The notes: generated by a model not told the origin, from the sequence alone. A stretch of 7,661 nt of DNA from Candidatus Nitrosopelagicus sp. (GCA_018691945.1 JABHJJ010000136.1:1-7661); one strand, 5' to 3'; positions 1 to 6,950 are shown, counted from the stretch's first letter. Translations and numbers: made by a program.

Positions 1-1
1 G

Positions 2-328
2 GTACAATTTTTGAGAGAGATTAGAGATAATACAGTAATGTCAACACAATCTGGAACTGCATTTATGACCGGATTTAATCAGTTCTACTATTCATTTTCA
101 CCATATGTAGCAGATTATGAAAGAGAAAATCCAGTTTTCAAAGAAGCAATAAAAGTAACACTAACGCCATTACTCACTTCACTAACACTACTCAACTATG
201 TTGATGTTGATTCTGAACAAGAAATGTTAGGTTATGGTATTGGAATCATTCTACTAAATGTGGGAATGTACTTTGTAGCCCCAGCTGCAGCAATCATTGT
301 AATAAAGAATAAAATAAAACGCAATTAA
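2..328 (+). CDS. CFI-box-CTERM domain protein, C-terminal part (5' truncated)
   Basis: The reading frame is open from the first complete codon, so the gene begins outside the window and only about the last 108 residues are visible. The visible part starts VQFLREIRDN and continues through the motif TGFNQFYYSFSP, a pattern I recognise from the C-terminal region of CFI-box-CTERM proteins. The CFIATAAYG-type box that names the family would lie just upstream and is not seen. Two hydrophobic segments follow, one around KVTLTPLLTSLTLLNYV and one around GYGIGIILLNVGMYFVAPAAAIIVI, and the protein ends in a basic tail (KNKIKRN). This suggests a membrane-anchored C-terminus with an N-terminal domain of unknown function outside the window. 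The TTG at 11 encodes an internal leucine, not a start. A decayed second copy of this tail lies at 1582-1688. Function is unknown. Confidence 0.75.
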   Translation, partial: VQFLREIRDNTVMSTQSGTAFMTGFNQFYYSFSPYVADYERENPVFKEAIKVTLTPLLTSLTLLNYVDVDSEQEMLGYGIGIILLNVGMYFVAPAAAIIVIKNKIKRN

Positions 329-341
329 GTTATATATTTAG
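329..341 (+). promoter_or_regulatory. Orphan TATA-like element after the CFI-box gene
   Basis: Immediately after the stop codon lies GTTATATATTTA. It matches, over the 17 nt at 322-338, the TATA element at 1682-1698 that sits at the right distance for the gene at 1718. Here no reading frame longer than a few codons begins at the expected start point near 355-360, so the element looks orphaned. It may be a relic of the same duplication that left the tail remnant at 1582-1688, or it may be inert AT-rich sequence. Confidence 0.3.
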
Positions 342-369
342 TGCCAATGATGATATAACATAGTATCTG

Positions 370-375
370 TTTTTT
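370..375 (+). terminator. Poly-T terminator candidate for the CFI-box gene
   Basis: A run of six T lies about 42 nt after the stop codon at 326-328, in a 132-nt gap without any gene. Archaeal RNA polymerase commonly terminates at T-runs without a hairpin, so this is the likeliest 3' end of the upstream transcript. The rest of the gap (341-430) holds a repeated ATATAACATA (353-362 and 391-400) but no gene I can see. Confidence 0.4.
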
Positions 376-430
376 GCTTAGTCCCTAAGAATATAACATA
401 ATAACTATGGTGAGTACTTAGCTTCATCAC

Positions 431-446
431 GTATTATAATATAAAA
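431..446 (+). promoter_or_regulatory. TATA-type promoter of the four-gene cassette
   Basis: GTATTATAATATAAAA lies about 20-28 nt upstream of the ATG at 461. That spacing puts the transcription start at or very near the start codon, so the first cassette gene would be translated from a leaderless or nearly leaderless mRNA. No Shine-Dalgarno sequence precedes this ATG, which agrees with that reading, whereas later genes of the cassette do have such sites. Confidence 0.5.
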
Positions 447-460
447 AATAATCCTAACTT

Positions 461-649
461 ATGGCAGAAGAACAACAAGAATGGGCAAACCTATTGGCAG
501 AAGTTTTTGATAAACTAACTGCAAAACATGCAGCCATCACTTATGATTTTGACAATCTAGAGATGAATGGGGTAGTTGAGAGAAACGGCAAAAAACAGCC
601 AACAGGTACAGTGTCCCTAACAGGAAAACTAACTATAACCACCAAATAG
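461..649 (+). CDS. Hypothetical protein, 62 aa, first gene of the cassette
   Basis: This gene encodes a small acidic-to-neutral protein. Residues about 4-24 (EEQQEWANLLAEVFDKLTAKH) look helical and amphipathic. Residues about 26-62 are rich in Thr, Val and Lys and look like alternating beta strands ending in LTGKLTITTK. There is no signal peptide and no membrane segment, so it is probably cytoplasmic. I believe similar short proteins occur in ammonia-oxidising archaea, but I cannot assign a function. The start at ATG 461 is supported by the TATA element about 25 nt upstream and by the absence of any earlier in-frame ATG. It is followed after 12 nt by the next gene in the same direction, so they are probably co-transcribed. 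Confidence 0.7.
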   Translation: MAEEQQEWANLLAEVFDKLTAKHAAITYDFDNLEMNGVVERNGKKQPTGTVSLTGKLTITTK

Positions 650-653
650 GTAT

Positions 654-658
654 GGGAG
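654..658 (+). promoter_or_regulatory. Shine-Dalgarno site for the 120-aa gene
   Basis: GGGAG lies 3 nt before the ATG at 662 and just after the stop codon of the upstream gene (647-649). The spacing is short, but the site is the only purine-rich match nearby, and it selects ATG 662 over the out-of-frame ATG at 652. Confidence 0.4.
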
Positions 659-661
659 AAT

Positions 662-1024
662 ATGAAATCAAAACTCCCTGCCAATTTTTTAATTTCACTT
701 ACAAAAGGCAGTGTCAAAATATCTGAAAACAATAAGCCAGCAATAGAATTTAACACAAAAAATTACGACAGAGTGGTAAATATCATATCAATGCCTGTAA
801 AAATTCCAGGTAAAAAAAGTGCAATAAAGAGACTCGGTGATGCTAGGGATCTCGCAAAAACCCTAAAAAAAGAAGGTGTGACACTTGATATTCAACATAA
901 TGGAAAGTTAGTTTTAAGACTAGGCGAGAAAGCCAAGCCAAAATTATCCAAAATTATCACATTGAGTGGAGACATAGAGATTATCGATATCAAAGCTTTA
1001 CGCTTGTTAGAAAAACAAGGGTGA
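662..1024 (+). CDS. Hypothetical protein, 120 aa, second gene of the cassette
   Basis: I do not recognise this family. The protein is lysine-rich and basic and has no signal peptide or membrane helix. Its N-terminal third (about residues 1-45) alternates polar and hydrophobic residues in beta-strand fashion (FLISLTKGSVKI). A helical stretch around IKRLGDARDLAKTLKKEG (55-72) follows, then a hairpin-like TLDIQHNGKLVLRLG, and last a C-terminal alpha/beta segment ending LRLLEKQG. A soluble alpha/beta protein that binds a nucleic acid or an acidic partner is conceivable from the charge, but that is a guess. The start is chosen from the GGGAG site at 654-658. The stop codon TGA (1022-1024) lies inside the GGGTGA ribosome-binding site of the next small gene, which argues for translational coupling. 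Confidence 0.7.
   Translation: MKSKLPANFLISLTKGSVKISENNKPAIEFNTKNYDRVVNIISMPVKIPGKKSAIKRLGDARDLAKTLKKEGVTLDIQHNGKLVLRLGEKAKPKLSKIITLSGDIEIIDIKALRLLEKQG
1019..1024 (+). promoter_or_regulatory. Shine-Dalgarno site deciding the start of the Cys4 microprotein
   Basis: GGGTGA matches the archaeal anti-Shine-Dalgarno consensus (GGTGA) and stands 6 nt before the ATG at 1031. The site contains the TGA stop of the preceding gene, a typical arrangement for coupled translation. It is the main support for calling the short gene at 1031. Confidence 0.6.
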
Positions 1025-1030
1025 GACAAA

Positions 1031-1123
1031 ATGTTGTTTAGGTTTAAGCAGGAAAAGGTCCAAAAAAGAGGACGTGTAAGAATATGTTTGAACTGTGGAG
1101 AAGGGCAGTGTGTTTGTGAATAA
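1031..1123 (+). CDS. Cys4 (CxxC/CxC) microprotein, 30 aa
   Basis: A 31-codon frame (ATG 1031, TAA 1121-1123) encodes a protein with a basic N-terminal half (Lys/Arg at 4, 6, 9, 12, 13, 15 and 17) and a cysteine-rich end CLNCGEGQCVC. Cysteines 19, 22, 27 and 29 form CxxC-x4-CxC, enough for one zinc knuckle or similar metal site. It has a canonical ribosome-binding site 6 nt upstream, and it fits exactly between the upstream stop codon and the downstream gene, which starts inside its last codons. A random 30-codon frame would rarely show all of these. The basic arm plus zinc knuckle suggests nucleic-acid or ribosome binding, but this is inference. It is short enough for automated gene callers to miss. 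Confidence 0.6.
   Translation: MLFRFKQEKVQKRGRVRICLNCGEGQCVCE
1097..1105 (+). promoter_or_regulatory. Purine-rich ribosome-binding region for the 145-aa gene
   Basis: GGAGAAGGG lies inside the microprotein gene, 4 nt before GTG 1110 and 10 nt before GTG 1116. It favours one of these two starts over GTG 1095, which has no such site upstream. It places the start inside the 3' end of the microprotein gene, consistent with coupled translation. Confidence 0.35.
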
Positions 1124-1547
1124 ATTACAATTCAAACCTGATCTTACTCCAAAGAAAATGTTAGAGCTTGGAGTTTTTGGTGGTTGGTACTTTGAAAAGA
1201 AATTTGATGAGTATCCTGCGTCATGGTTCAAAAAAGCAAAAATTAGTAGTAATGGTTTTGATGAAACGCTAAATTGTTTTGGCATAAATGCAGGTTTAAC
1301 TAGAGAGGAATGGAATAAGAAGGGTTGGATTTTTTCAGGAGATCCACTTGGCTGGTTTCAATGGTATTGCCGATATACCATAGGTAGAAGATTACCTGAA
1401 ATTGATGAAATTCAAATATCACGATGGCGTGCATTTGGTCCTAGGCATATTGGTGGAATCAAAAAAAATTGTGAAAAAGGTGTTCTCAATTGTAGAAAAA
1501 GACAACGACAGGCATTATTACAATGGGGTTACAACCCATTTTTCTAA
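1110..1547 (+). CDS. Conserved hypothetical protein (GWFQWYCRY family), about 145 aa
   Basis: This protein belongs to a conserved hypothetical family I recognise by sequence but which has no established function to my knowledge. Landmarks in order are LTPKKMLELGVFGGWY near the N-terminus, CFGINAG, EEWNKKGWI, DPLGWFQWYCRY followed by GRRLPEID, ISRWRAFGPRHI, and a C-terminal Cys/Arg-rich block with RQRQALLQWGYNPFF. The density of conserved Trp, Arg and Tyr suggests a small globular nucleic-acid or nucleotide-associated protein; it has no membrane segment. I remember the family mostly from bacteria and plants, so transfer into this archaeon is possible. The start is uncertain: GTG 1095, 1110 and 1116 are in frame. 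I prefer 1110 because of the GGAGAAGGG just upstream. ATG 1159 would cut into the conserved LTPKKML block. A hairpin spans its stop codon. Confidence 0.8.
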   Translation: MFVNKLQFKPDLTPKKMLELGVFGGWYFEKKFDEYPASWFKKAKISSNGFDETLNCFGINAGLTREEWNKKGWIFSGDPLGWFQWYCRYTIGRRLPEIDEIQISRWRAFGPRHIGGIKKNCEKGVLNCRKRQRQALLQWGYNPFF

Positions 1548-1556
1548 CCCCATTTT
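1522..1556 (+). terminator. Hairpin plus T-run spanning the stop codon, likely cassette terminator
   Basis: AATGGGGTT (1522-1530) and AACCCCATT (1546-1554) are perfect 9-bp inverted repeats with a 15-nt loop, followed by T-rich sequence (TTTT at 1553-1556, then CTTTTATCTTCTTATCT). The right arm contains the end of the stop codon (1545-1547). A second copy of the right arm, AACCCATT (1533-1540), can pair with the same left arm in a competing tight hairpin. This resembles a bacterial intrinsic terminator more than the plain T-run usual in archaea. Confidence 0.5.
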
Positions 1557-1581
1557 GCTTTTATCTTCTTATCTCAATCTA

Positions 1582-1688
1582 TATGATGAAGAAAATCCAA
1601 AGTTTCTAAAAATTCCCATTATTGCACGTTTGCCATTATTGTTTCAGTAAATATAGTTGGAATTAAAAATAGAATCAAACACAATTAA
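1582..1688 (+). pseudogene. Decayed remnant of a CFI-box-CTERM gene 3' end
   Basis: Two blocks in the same order resemble the tail of the first gene in the window. Block 1 (1582-1647) reads YDEENPKF and ends in PLL, against YERENPVF and PLL in the intact copy at the same spacing. Block 2 (1647-1688), in another frame, reads GIKNRIKHN then stop, against VIKNKIKRN then stop. Over 1662-1700 the DNA matches 302-340 at 33 of 39 positions, and most coding differences are synonymous or conservative. About 115-120 nt that encode the second hydrophobic segment are missing, and the frame changes between the blocks. No start or N-terminal domain is visible. I read it as a broken duplicate or the displaced original 3' end; chance similarity of AT-rich sequence is the alternative. 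Confidence 0.45.
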
Positions 1689-1698
1689 GTTATATATT
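1683..1698 (+). promoter_or_regulatory. TATA promoter for the 107-aa gene
   Basis: AATTAAGTTATATATT holds a good archaeal TATA element (TTATATAT at 1690-1697) centred about 25 nt upstream of ATG 1718. That predicts transcription starting at the ATG, a leaderless message. The same 17 nt occur after the intact CFI-box gene at 322-338. Confidence 0.55.
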
Positions 1699-1717
1699 CA
1701 AAAGATTCAATGTTCAT

Positions 1718-2041
1718 ATGCATGTTGAATATGAGGAATTTGAAAACATTGAAGATATGTTATTGTATCTTTCATCTGTTGCACCTCCAATGAAAAATTT
1801 CATGCCAATCAATTCTTACAAAGGATTCATCTGTTCATTTATTCCATTAAGTCCTGTAGGTGGAGATGTTTATCTAATGTTATATGCAAAAGGAGAACTT
1901 GAGACAGGAATTCATGAATTTGATATTAAGACTCGTTCAGTTACAAAAGTTGAAGCAATTGAACGTGCAGACAAAACTTACTTTATTGTGATGACACCTA
2001 AACGAAACACGATTGCAGATAAAGCAATTGAAAATCTATAA
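1718..2041 (+). CDS. Hypothetical protein, 107 aa, single-gene unit
   Basis: I do not recognise this family. The protein begins with an acidic helix (EYEEFENIEDMLLYLSS) and then shows mostly alternating beta strands: GFICSFIPLSP at about 36-46, DVYLMLYAKGELETGIHEFDI at about 50-70, and KTYFIVMTPKR at about 86-96. It ends in a short helix. There is no signal peptide and no clear membrane span, so a small soluble alpha/beta fold is likely. ATG 1718 is chosen because the TATA element lies about 25 nt upstream; the ATG at 1710 is out of frame. It stands alone on its strand, converges with the membrane-protein gene that ends at 2043, and is separated from it by one base. Function is unknown. Confidence 0.75.
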   Translation: MHVEYEEFENIEDMLLYLSSVAPPMKNFMPINSYKGFICSFIPLSPVGGDVYLMLYAKGELETGIHEFDIKTRSVTKVEAIERADKTYFIVMTPKRNTIADKAIENL

Positions 2042-2042
2042 T

Positions 2043-2237
2043 CTAATTTCTTTTTTTAAATTTACCTAACTTTATCATTCCAATTAAAATACATAAAATA
2101 CTAATTGCCATTCCAATCACTCCGAATAAATAATGCCCCATCACAAAACCTGCAATTATAGTAATTACAAATAATGCAACACCAAATACAAAAGAAGTAA
2201 TCACGACTATCAAATTTACTTTATCTTCTAATTGCAT
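2043..2237 (-). CDS. Small two-helix membrane protein, 64 aa
   Basis: The protein has a short acidic N-terminus (MQLEDK) and two hydrophobic helices at about residues 8-31 (LIVVITSFVFGVALFVIT) and 35-57 (HYLFGVIGMAISILCILIGM), joined by a short turn. It ends in a basic tail (KLGKFKKRN). By the positive-inside rule the C-terminus should face the cytoplasm and the N-terminus probably does too, giving a hairpin topology. Small proteins like this often stabilise a larger membrane partner, but none is indicated. It lies 43 nt downstream of the radical SAM gene on the same strand with no T-run between them, so it may be the last gene of that transcript. AT-rich sequence at about 2255-2268 could also be its own promoter. 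Function is unknown. Confidence 0.7.
   Translation of the reverse strand: MQLEDKVNLIVVITSFVFGVALFVITIIAGFVMGHYLFGVIGMAISILCILIGMIKLGKFKKRN
2051..2057 (+). terminator. T7 terminator inside the end of the convergent gene
   Basis: Seven T begin 10 nt after the stop codon of the 107-aa gene. On the other strand the same bases encode the lysine-rich end (KFKKRN) of the small membrane protein, so the 3' ends of the two convergent transcripts overlap. Confidence 0.5.
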
Positions 2238-2280
2238 GAATGGAATTATAATTTTTAATTATTATCTCTTAGGTGTGATT

Positions 2281-3915
<1,635 letters not shown>

Positions 3916-3927
3916 TTTAGGTGTTTA

Positions 3928-4698
3928 CTATTTTTTATTGATTTGATTTACAATCTTTGCTGCAGCTGCACCAGCTCCAATTCCATTATCAATATTTACT
4001 ACAGTTAGCCCTAGTGAACAACTTTGTAACATTGCAGCAAGAGCTGCAACACCCTTTTCACCATAACCATATCCAATTGATGTCGGTACACCAATTATTG
4101 GAACATTCACTGTTGAAGAAACCACTGATGCTAATGCGCCTTCCATTCCAGCTACAACTATTATTGCATCTACTCCTGATTTGACAAATTCTTTTAAGAC
4201 TGGAAATATTCTATGTAATCCGGCAATTCCTACATCATAACTGGTTATACAATTACAGCTCATCGATTCACACATTAGTCTTGATTCTTCGGCAATTCCA
4301 ATATCTGATGTTCCTGCAGTAATAATTCCAACCCTACCATTTGTTTTCTTTATTGGTTTTTTGTAAACCAAAATAGTTGTACAATTTTGTCCTGTACTAA
4401 CTTTAAGATCATTTTTTTTACAATAATTGCAAATATCCTTATAATTCTTCTTTGGAATTCTTGAAACTACTATCGAGTTTGTTTTATTTAATACATTTTT
4501 AATAATTTTTTTTACTTCTGAATTTTCCTTTCTCTCAGCAAATATTACTTCTGGAATTCCTTTTCTTACTTCTCTACCAAGATCTATTTTAGCAAAATTT
4601 TCGATTTCTTCTATTGAATATAGTGATAGTTGTTTTTTTGCATCATTTACCGATAATCTCCCACTTTTTACTGAATCTAAAATATCTGAAATATTCAT
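3928..4698 (-). CDS. larB: LarB, NPN-cofactor biosynthesis carboxylase/hydrolase
   Basis: LarB carries out the first step of nickel-pincer nucleotide biosynthesis: it carboxylates the pyridinium ring of nicotinic acid adenine dinucleotide at C5 and releases AMP, giving pyridinium-3,5-biscarboxylic acid mononucleotide. The 256 residues match the family: REVRKGIPEVIFAERK (42-57), the PurE-like core AGTSDIGIAEE (128-138), DVGIAGLHR (155-163), VVAGMEGALASVV (181-193), VPTSIGYGYGEKG (204-216) and NIDNGIGAGAAAA (235-247). Cys227 in LQSCSLGLTVVNID aligns with the cysteine (Cys221 in L. plantarum) that forms the transient bond to the pyridinium ring. Its length is normal for the family. It starts 34 nt after malate dehydrogenase and precedes the radical SAM gene by 12 nt. 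No ribosome-binding site precedes ATG 4698, but TTTTTTAA about 25 nt upstream on this strand could act as an internal leaderless promoter. Confidence 0.93.
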   Translation of the reverse strand: MNISDILDSVKSGRLSVNDAKKQLSLYSIEEIENFAKIDLGREVRKGIPEVIFAERKENSEVKKIIKNVLNKTNSIVVSRIPKKNYKDICNYCKKNDLKVSTGQNCTTILVYKKPIKKTNGRVGIITAGTSDIGIAEESRLMCESMSCNCITSYDVGIAGLHRIFPVLKEFVKSGVDAIIVVAGMEGALASVVSSTVNVPIIGVPTSIGYGYGEKGVAALAAMLQSCSLGLTVVNIDNGIGAGAAAAKIVNQINKK

Positions 4699-4732
4699 GG
4701 TATTCTAAAATTGACTTGTCTTAAAAAATTAC

Positions 4733-5647
4733 TTAAAATTCCACACCTGATAATGCATTTTTTACACTATCGATGCCTTTGTTAAACCACTCTTTTTCTT
4801 CATCATTTAATTCCAATTCAACAATTTTCTCAACTCCATTCTTTCCAATTACTGCAGGTACTCCGATTGAAACATCTTTTTGTCCATACTCTCCATCTAA
4901 ATTAGTCGATACTGGAATAACCTGTTTTTTGTCTCGCACAACTGATTCTATCATGGATGATATGGCGTTTCCAGGTGCATGAACAGTTGCCCCTTTTAGT
5001 TTGATAACTTCAGCTGCAACATTTTTTGTAGCAGTAAAAATTTCTTCAAGTTTTTCTTTTGCAAGTATTGTTGGTAATGGAATTCCTGAGACTGTTGCAA
5101 ATCTTGTTAACGGTAACATGTTTTCACCATGTTCCCCAATTACCAGCGCCTTTGTAGATTCACGCGAATATCCTGTTGCTTCGTGTATGAATTGTTTGAA
5201 TCTTGACAAGTCTAACATTCCCCCCATTCCAAAAACTCTACTTCTATCAAACCCTGAAGTTTTGTATGCAATTTGTGCCATTGGATCTAATGGATTTGTT
5301 ACTGGAATTATCATTGCATCGTCTGCAAATTTCTTAATGTTACCAACTACGTCTTTTACAACTCCTGCATTAATTTTTAACAAATCCATTCTTGTCATAC
5401 CCGGTTTTCTTCCAGCACCTGCAACTACCACAACAATTTTTGAGCCTTTCATATCTTCATAATTGTTTGAACCTTTTACATCAACATCAATTCCTTGTTC
5501 AGATAACATATGATTGAGATCCATTGCCTCACCTTGTGGTAGTCCCTCTGCAATGTCTAAGAGCAAAATTTCATCGTCTAATCGTCTTAATGCTGAAAAT
5601 AGTGCTGCATCTCCTCCAACTTTACCTGCACCAATTATTGTAATCAT
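4733..5647 (-). CDS. mdh: Malate dehydrogenase (NAD-dependent type)
   Basis: This cytoplasmic enzyme interconverts L-malate and oxaloacetate with NAD(P), serving the TCA-type steps of central carbon metabolism. The 304 residues carry the LDH/MDH signature: the dinucleotide-binding GAGKVG (6-11), Asp31 at the end of the second strand (LLLDI), which favours NAD over NADP, the malate-specific pair Arg80 and Arg86 in GRKPGMTR, Asn118 in TNPLD, Asp146/Arg149 in LDLSRF, and the catalytic His173 in GEHGEN. The arginine at position 80 distinguishes it from lactate dehydrogenase, which has Gln there. Length is typical of the short LDH-like archaeal and bacterial MDH. It is the first gene leftward from the divergent promoter region and is followed by larB 34 nt later, so it is likely to share a transcript with NPN biosynthesis. 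Confidence 0.93.
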   Translation of the reverse strand: MITIIGAGKVGGDAALFSALRRLDDEILLLDIAEGLPQGEAMDLNHMLSEQGIDVDVKGSNNYEDMKGSKIVVVVAGAGRKPGMTRMDLLKINAGVVKDVVGNIKKFADDAMIIPVTNPLDPMAQIAYKTSGFDRSRVFGMGGMLDLSRFKQFIHEATGYSRESTKALVIGEHGENMLPLTRFATVSGIPLPTILAKEKLEEIFTATKNVAAEVIKLKGATVHAPGNAISSMIESVVRDKKQVIPVSTNLDGEYGQKDVSIGVPAVIGKNGVEKIVELELNDEEKEWFNKGIDSVKNALSGVEF

Positions 5648-5655
5648 GACTAAAT

Positions 5656-5669
5656 TTCAAAATATTGAA
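5656..5669. promoter_or_regulatory. Inverted repeat between mdh and larC, operator candidate
   Basis: TTCAA-AATA-TTGAA is a perfect 5-bp inverted repeat with a 4-nt spacer, placed between the mdh TATA element and its start codon. A repressor bound there would block mdh transcription. In such AT-rich sequence a 5-bp repeat can arise by chance, so support is weak. Confidence 0.25.
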
Positions 5670-5678
5670 TAATTAAAT
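5668..5678 (-). promoter_or_regulatory. TATA-like promoter of mdh (leftward)
   Basis: On the minus strand ATTTAATTATT lies about 25 nt upstream of ATG 5647, the right distance for a leaderless transcript. No ribosome-binding site precedes the mdh start, which agrees. Confidence 0.4.
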
Positions 5679-5705
5679 CTATGTCGAATAGAATTTTGCA
5701 AACAG

Positions 5706-5714
5706 ATTTTTATG
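5706..5714 (+). promoter_or_regulatory. TATA-like promoter of larC-larE (rightward)
   Basis: ATTTTTATG is centred about 26 nt upstream of ATG 5736, so transcription should start at that codon. This placement also decides the larC start: the in-frame ATG at 5712 would lie within the TATA element, upstream of the transcript. Confidence 0.45.
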
Positions 5715-5735
5715 CATTTTTATCATTTTAACGAC

Positions 5736-6950
5736 ATGGTACTTTTCATAGATTGTCAAGTTGCTGGTATTTCGGGTGATATGATACTATCATCATTAGT
5801 AGATCTTGGTGCAGATAAATCCAAAATCATTGATGGAGTAAAAGAATCTGCAAATTTCTTACAAGGCTCAACAATCAAAAAATTAGATTTCATTAAAGTA
5901 CAAAAAAAAGGTAAATCTGCCACCCAATTAGTTCTAGATATTGATGAAGATACACATGAACGAAAAGGAATTGAAATTAAAAATTGTATTAAATTAGCCT
6001 CTGAAAAACTTGGACTATCAAACTCTGCAAAAGAATTCACAGAAAATTCCATTAACACCCTTATCAATGCAGAATCTAATGTTCATGGAGAATCTGATTC
6101 ATCTGTACATTTTCATGAAGCATCGAGTATTGATACCGTAGTTGATATTGTTGGAACAGCAATTGCATTAGATAATCTTAATCTTTTTCATGAAGAAATT
6201 TTCTGTTCACATGTTGCAATAGGTGGAGGAACTGTATCATTTTCTCATGGAACAACCTCTAATCCAGCTTATGCGATAACTGAAATTTTTAAAAATTCTA
6301 ACATAATTGTCACAGGAGGTCCTGTAAGTGAAGAACTAACAACACCTACTGGGGCAAGTATTCTAGTAAATCTAGCCTCTTCATGTAAAGAATTCTTTGT
6401 TGATATGAGTATAGATTCAGTTGGATATGGTTCTGGTACAAAGGAATTTGATAGTTTTGCTAACGTATTAAAAATAATTCAGGGAAAATCAAATGAAACT
6501 CTTGATAAAGATACTGTAAAAATACTTGAAACAAATCTTGATGATGTTTCTGGTGAAGTCATCGCAAATACAATAGAGAAATTAATGGAAAATGGAGCTA
6601 AAGATGTTACTGTAACACATGCAATCACAAAAAAAGGTAGACCATCTCAATTAGTGTCTGTAATATGTGACTCACAAAATGCAAATTCACTACTAAAAAT
6701 ACTCATTAATGAAACAAGAACATTAGGTGTTAGAATTAGAACTTCAGAACGATATGTGGTACCAAGAAAAATTCTTGAGTCTCAAGTTACGCTTGAAAAC
6801 CAGAATTTTATTATACATTACAAAATTTCAGATTCAGAACATTTCAAATTAGAATATGAAGATGTTAAATCAGTATCAAATGAATTAAACCTCTCTTTTA
6901 ATAAAACAGAAGAATTACTAAAAGAAAAGATTAAGAAAAAAAATGACTGA
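5736..6950 (+). CDS. larC: LarC, nickel-inserting NPN cyclometallase
   Basis: LarC performs the last step of nickel-pincer nucleotide biosynthesis, inserting nickel into the dithio-dicarboxy pyridinium mononucleotide in a CTP-dependent reaction. Family motifs in order (numbered from ATG 5736, 404 residues) are DCQVAGISGDM (6-16), VHFHEASSIDTVVDIVG (124-140), HGTTSNPAYA (171-180), ELTTPTGASIL (200-210), ETNLDDVSGE (265-274) and KKGRPSQ (299-305). His-rich VHFHE fits a metal-handling site. The N-terminal LarC1 and C-terminal LarC2 regions are in one continuous frame, unlike L. plantarum, where they are joined by ribosomal frameshifting. ATG 5736 is preferred over the in-frame ATG 5712 because the family begins close to the DxxxGISGDM motif and a TATA element lies about 26 nt upstream. 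It overlaps larE by 8 nt. Confidence 0.93.
   Translation: MVLFIDCQVAGISGDMILSSLVDLGADKSKIIDGVKESANFLQGSTIKKLDFIKVQKKGKSATQLVLDIDEDTHERKGIEIKNCIKLASEKLGLSNSAKEFTENSINTLINAESNVHGESDSSVHFHEASSIDTVVDIVGTAIALDNLNLFHEEIFCSHVAIGGGTVSFSHGTTSNPAYAITEIFKNSNIIVTGGPVSEELTTPTGASILVNLASSCKEFFVDMSIDSVGYGSGTKEFDSFANVLKIIQGKSNETLDKDTVKILETNLDDVSGEVIANTIEKLMENGAKDVTVTHAITKKGRPSQLVSVICDSQNANSLLKILINETRTLGVRIRTSERYVVPRKILESQVTLENQNFIIHYKISDSEHFKLEYEDVKSVSNELNLSFNKTEELLKEKIKKKND

Noticed and set aside
329..359. Inverted repeat GTTATAT/ATATAAC as a structured RNA or operator
   Set aside because: The arms are all A/T apart from one G-C pair each, the loop is 17 nt, and such repeats are expected by chance in this AT-rich gap.
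1007..1285. Minus-strand frame of 92 codons opposite the cassette
   Set aside because: It is antisense to the microprotein and the conserved gene, with no promoter or ribosome-binding site and no familiar motif.
1402..1650. Open frame of 82 codons on the + strand
   Set aside because: Its first half is an out-of-frame reading of the conserved gene at 1110-1547. Only its last part is meaningful, as a piece of the CFI-box remnant, so it is not a gene of its own.
3957..4184. Open frame on the + strand rich in Leu, Gln and His
   Set aside because: It is antisense to the well-supported larB, and its low-complexity composition is the mirror of larB codons.
5001..5462. Long open frame (153 codons) on the + strand
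   Set aside because: It lies wholly inside mdh on the opposite strand, has no recognisable motif, and mdh is certain.
5712..5735. Upstream in-frame start for larC at ATG 5712
   Set aside because: The extra eight residues lie before the conserved family start, and that ATG falls inside the likely TATA element.
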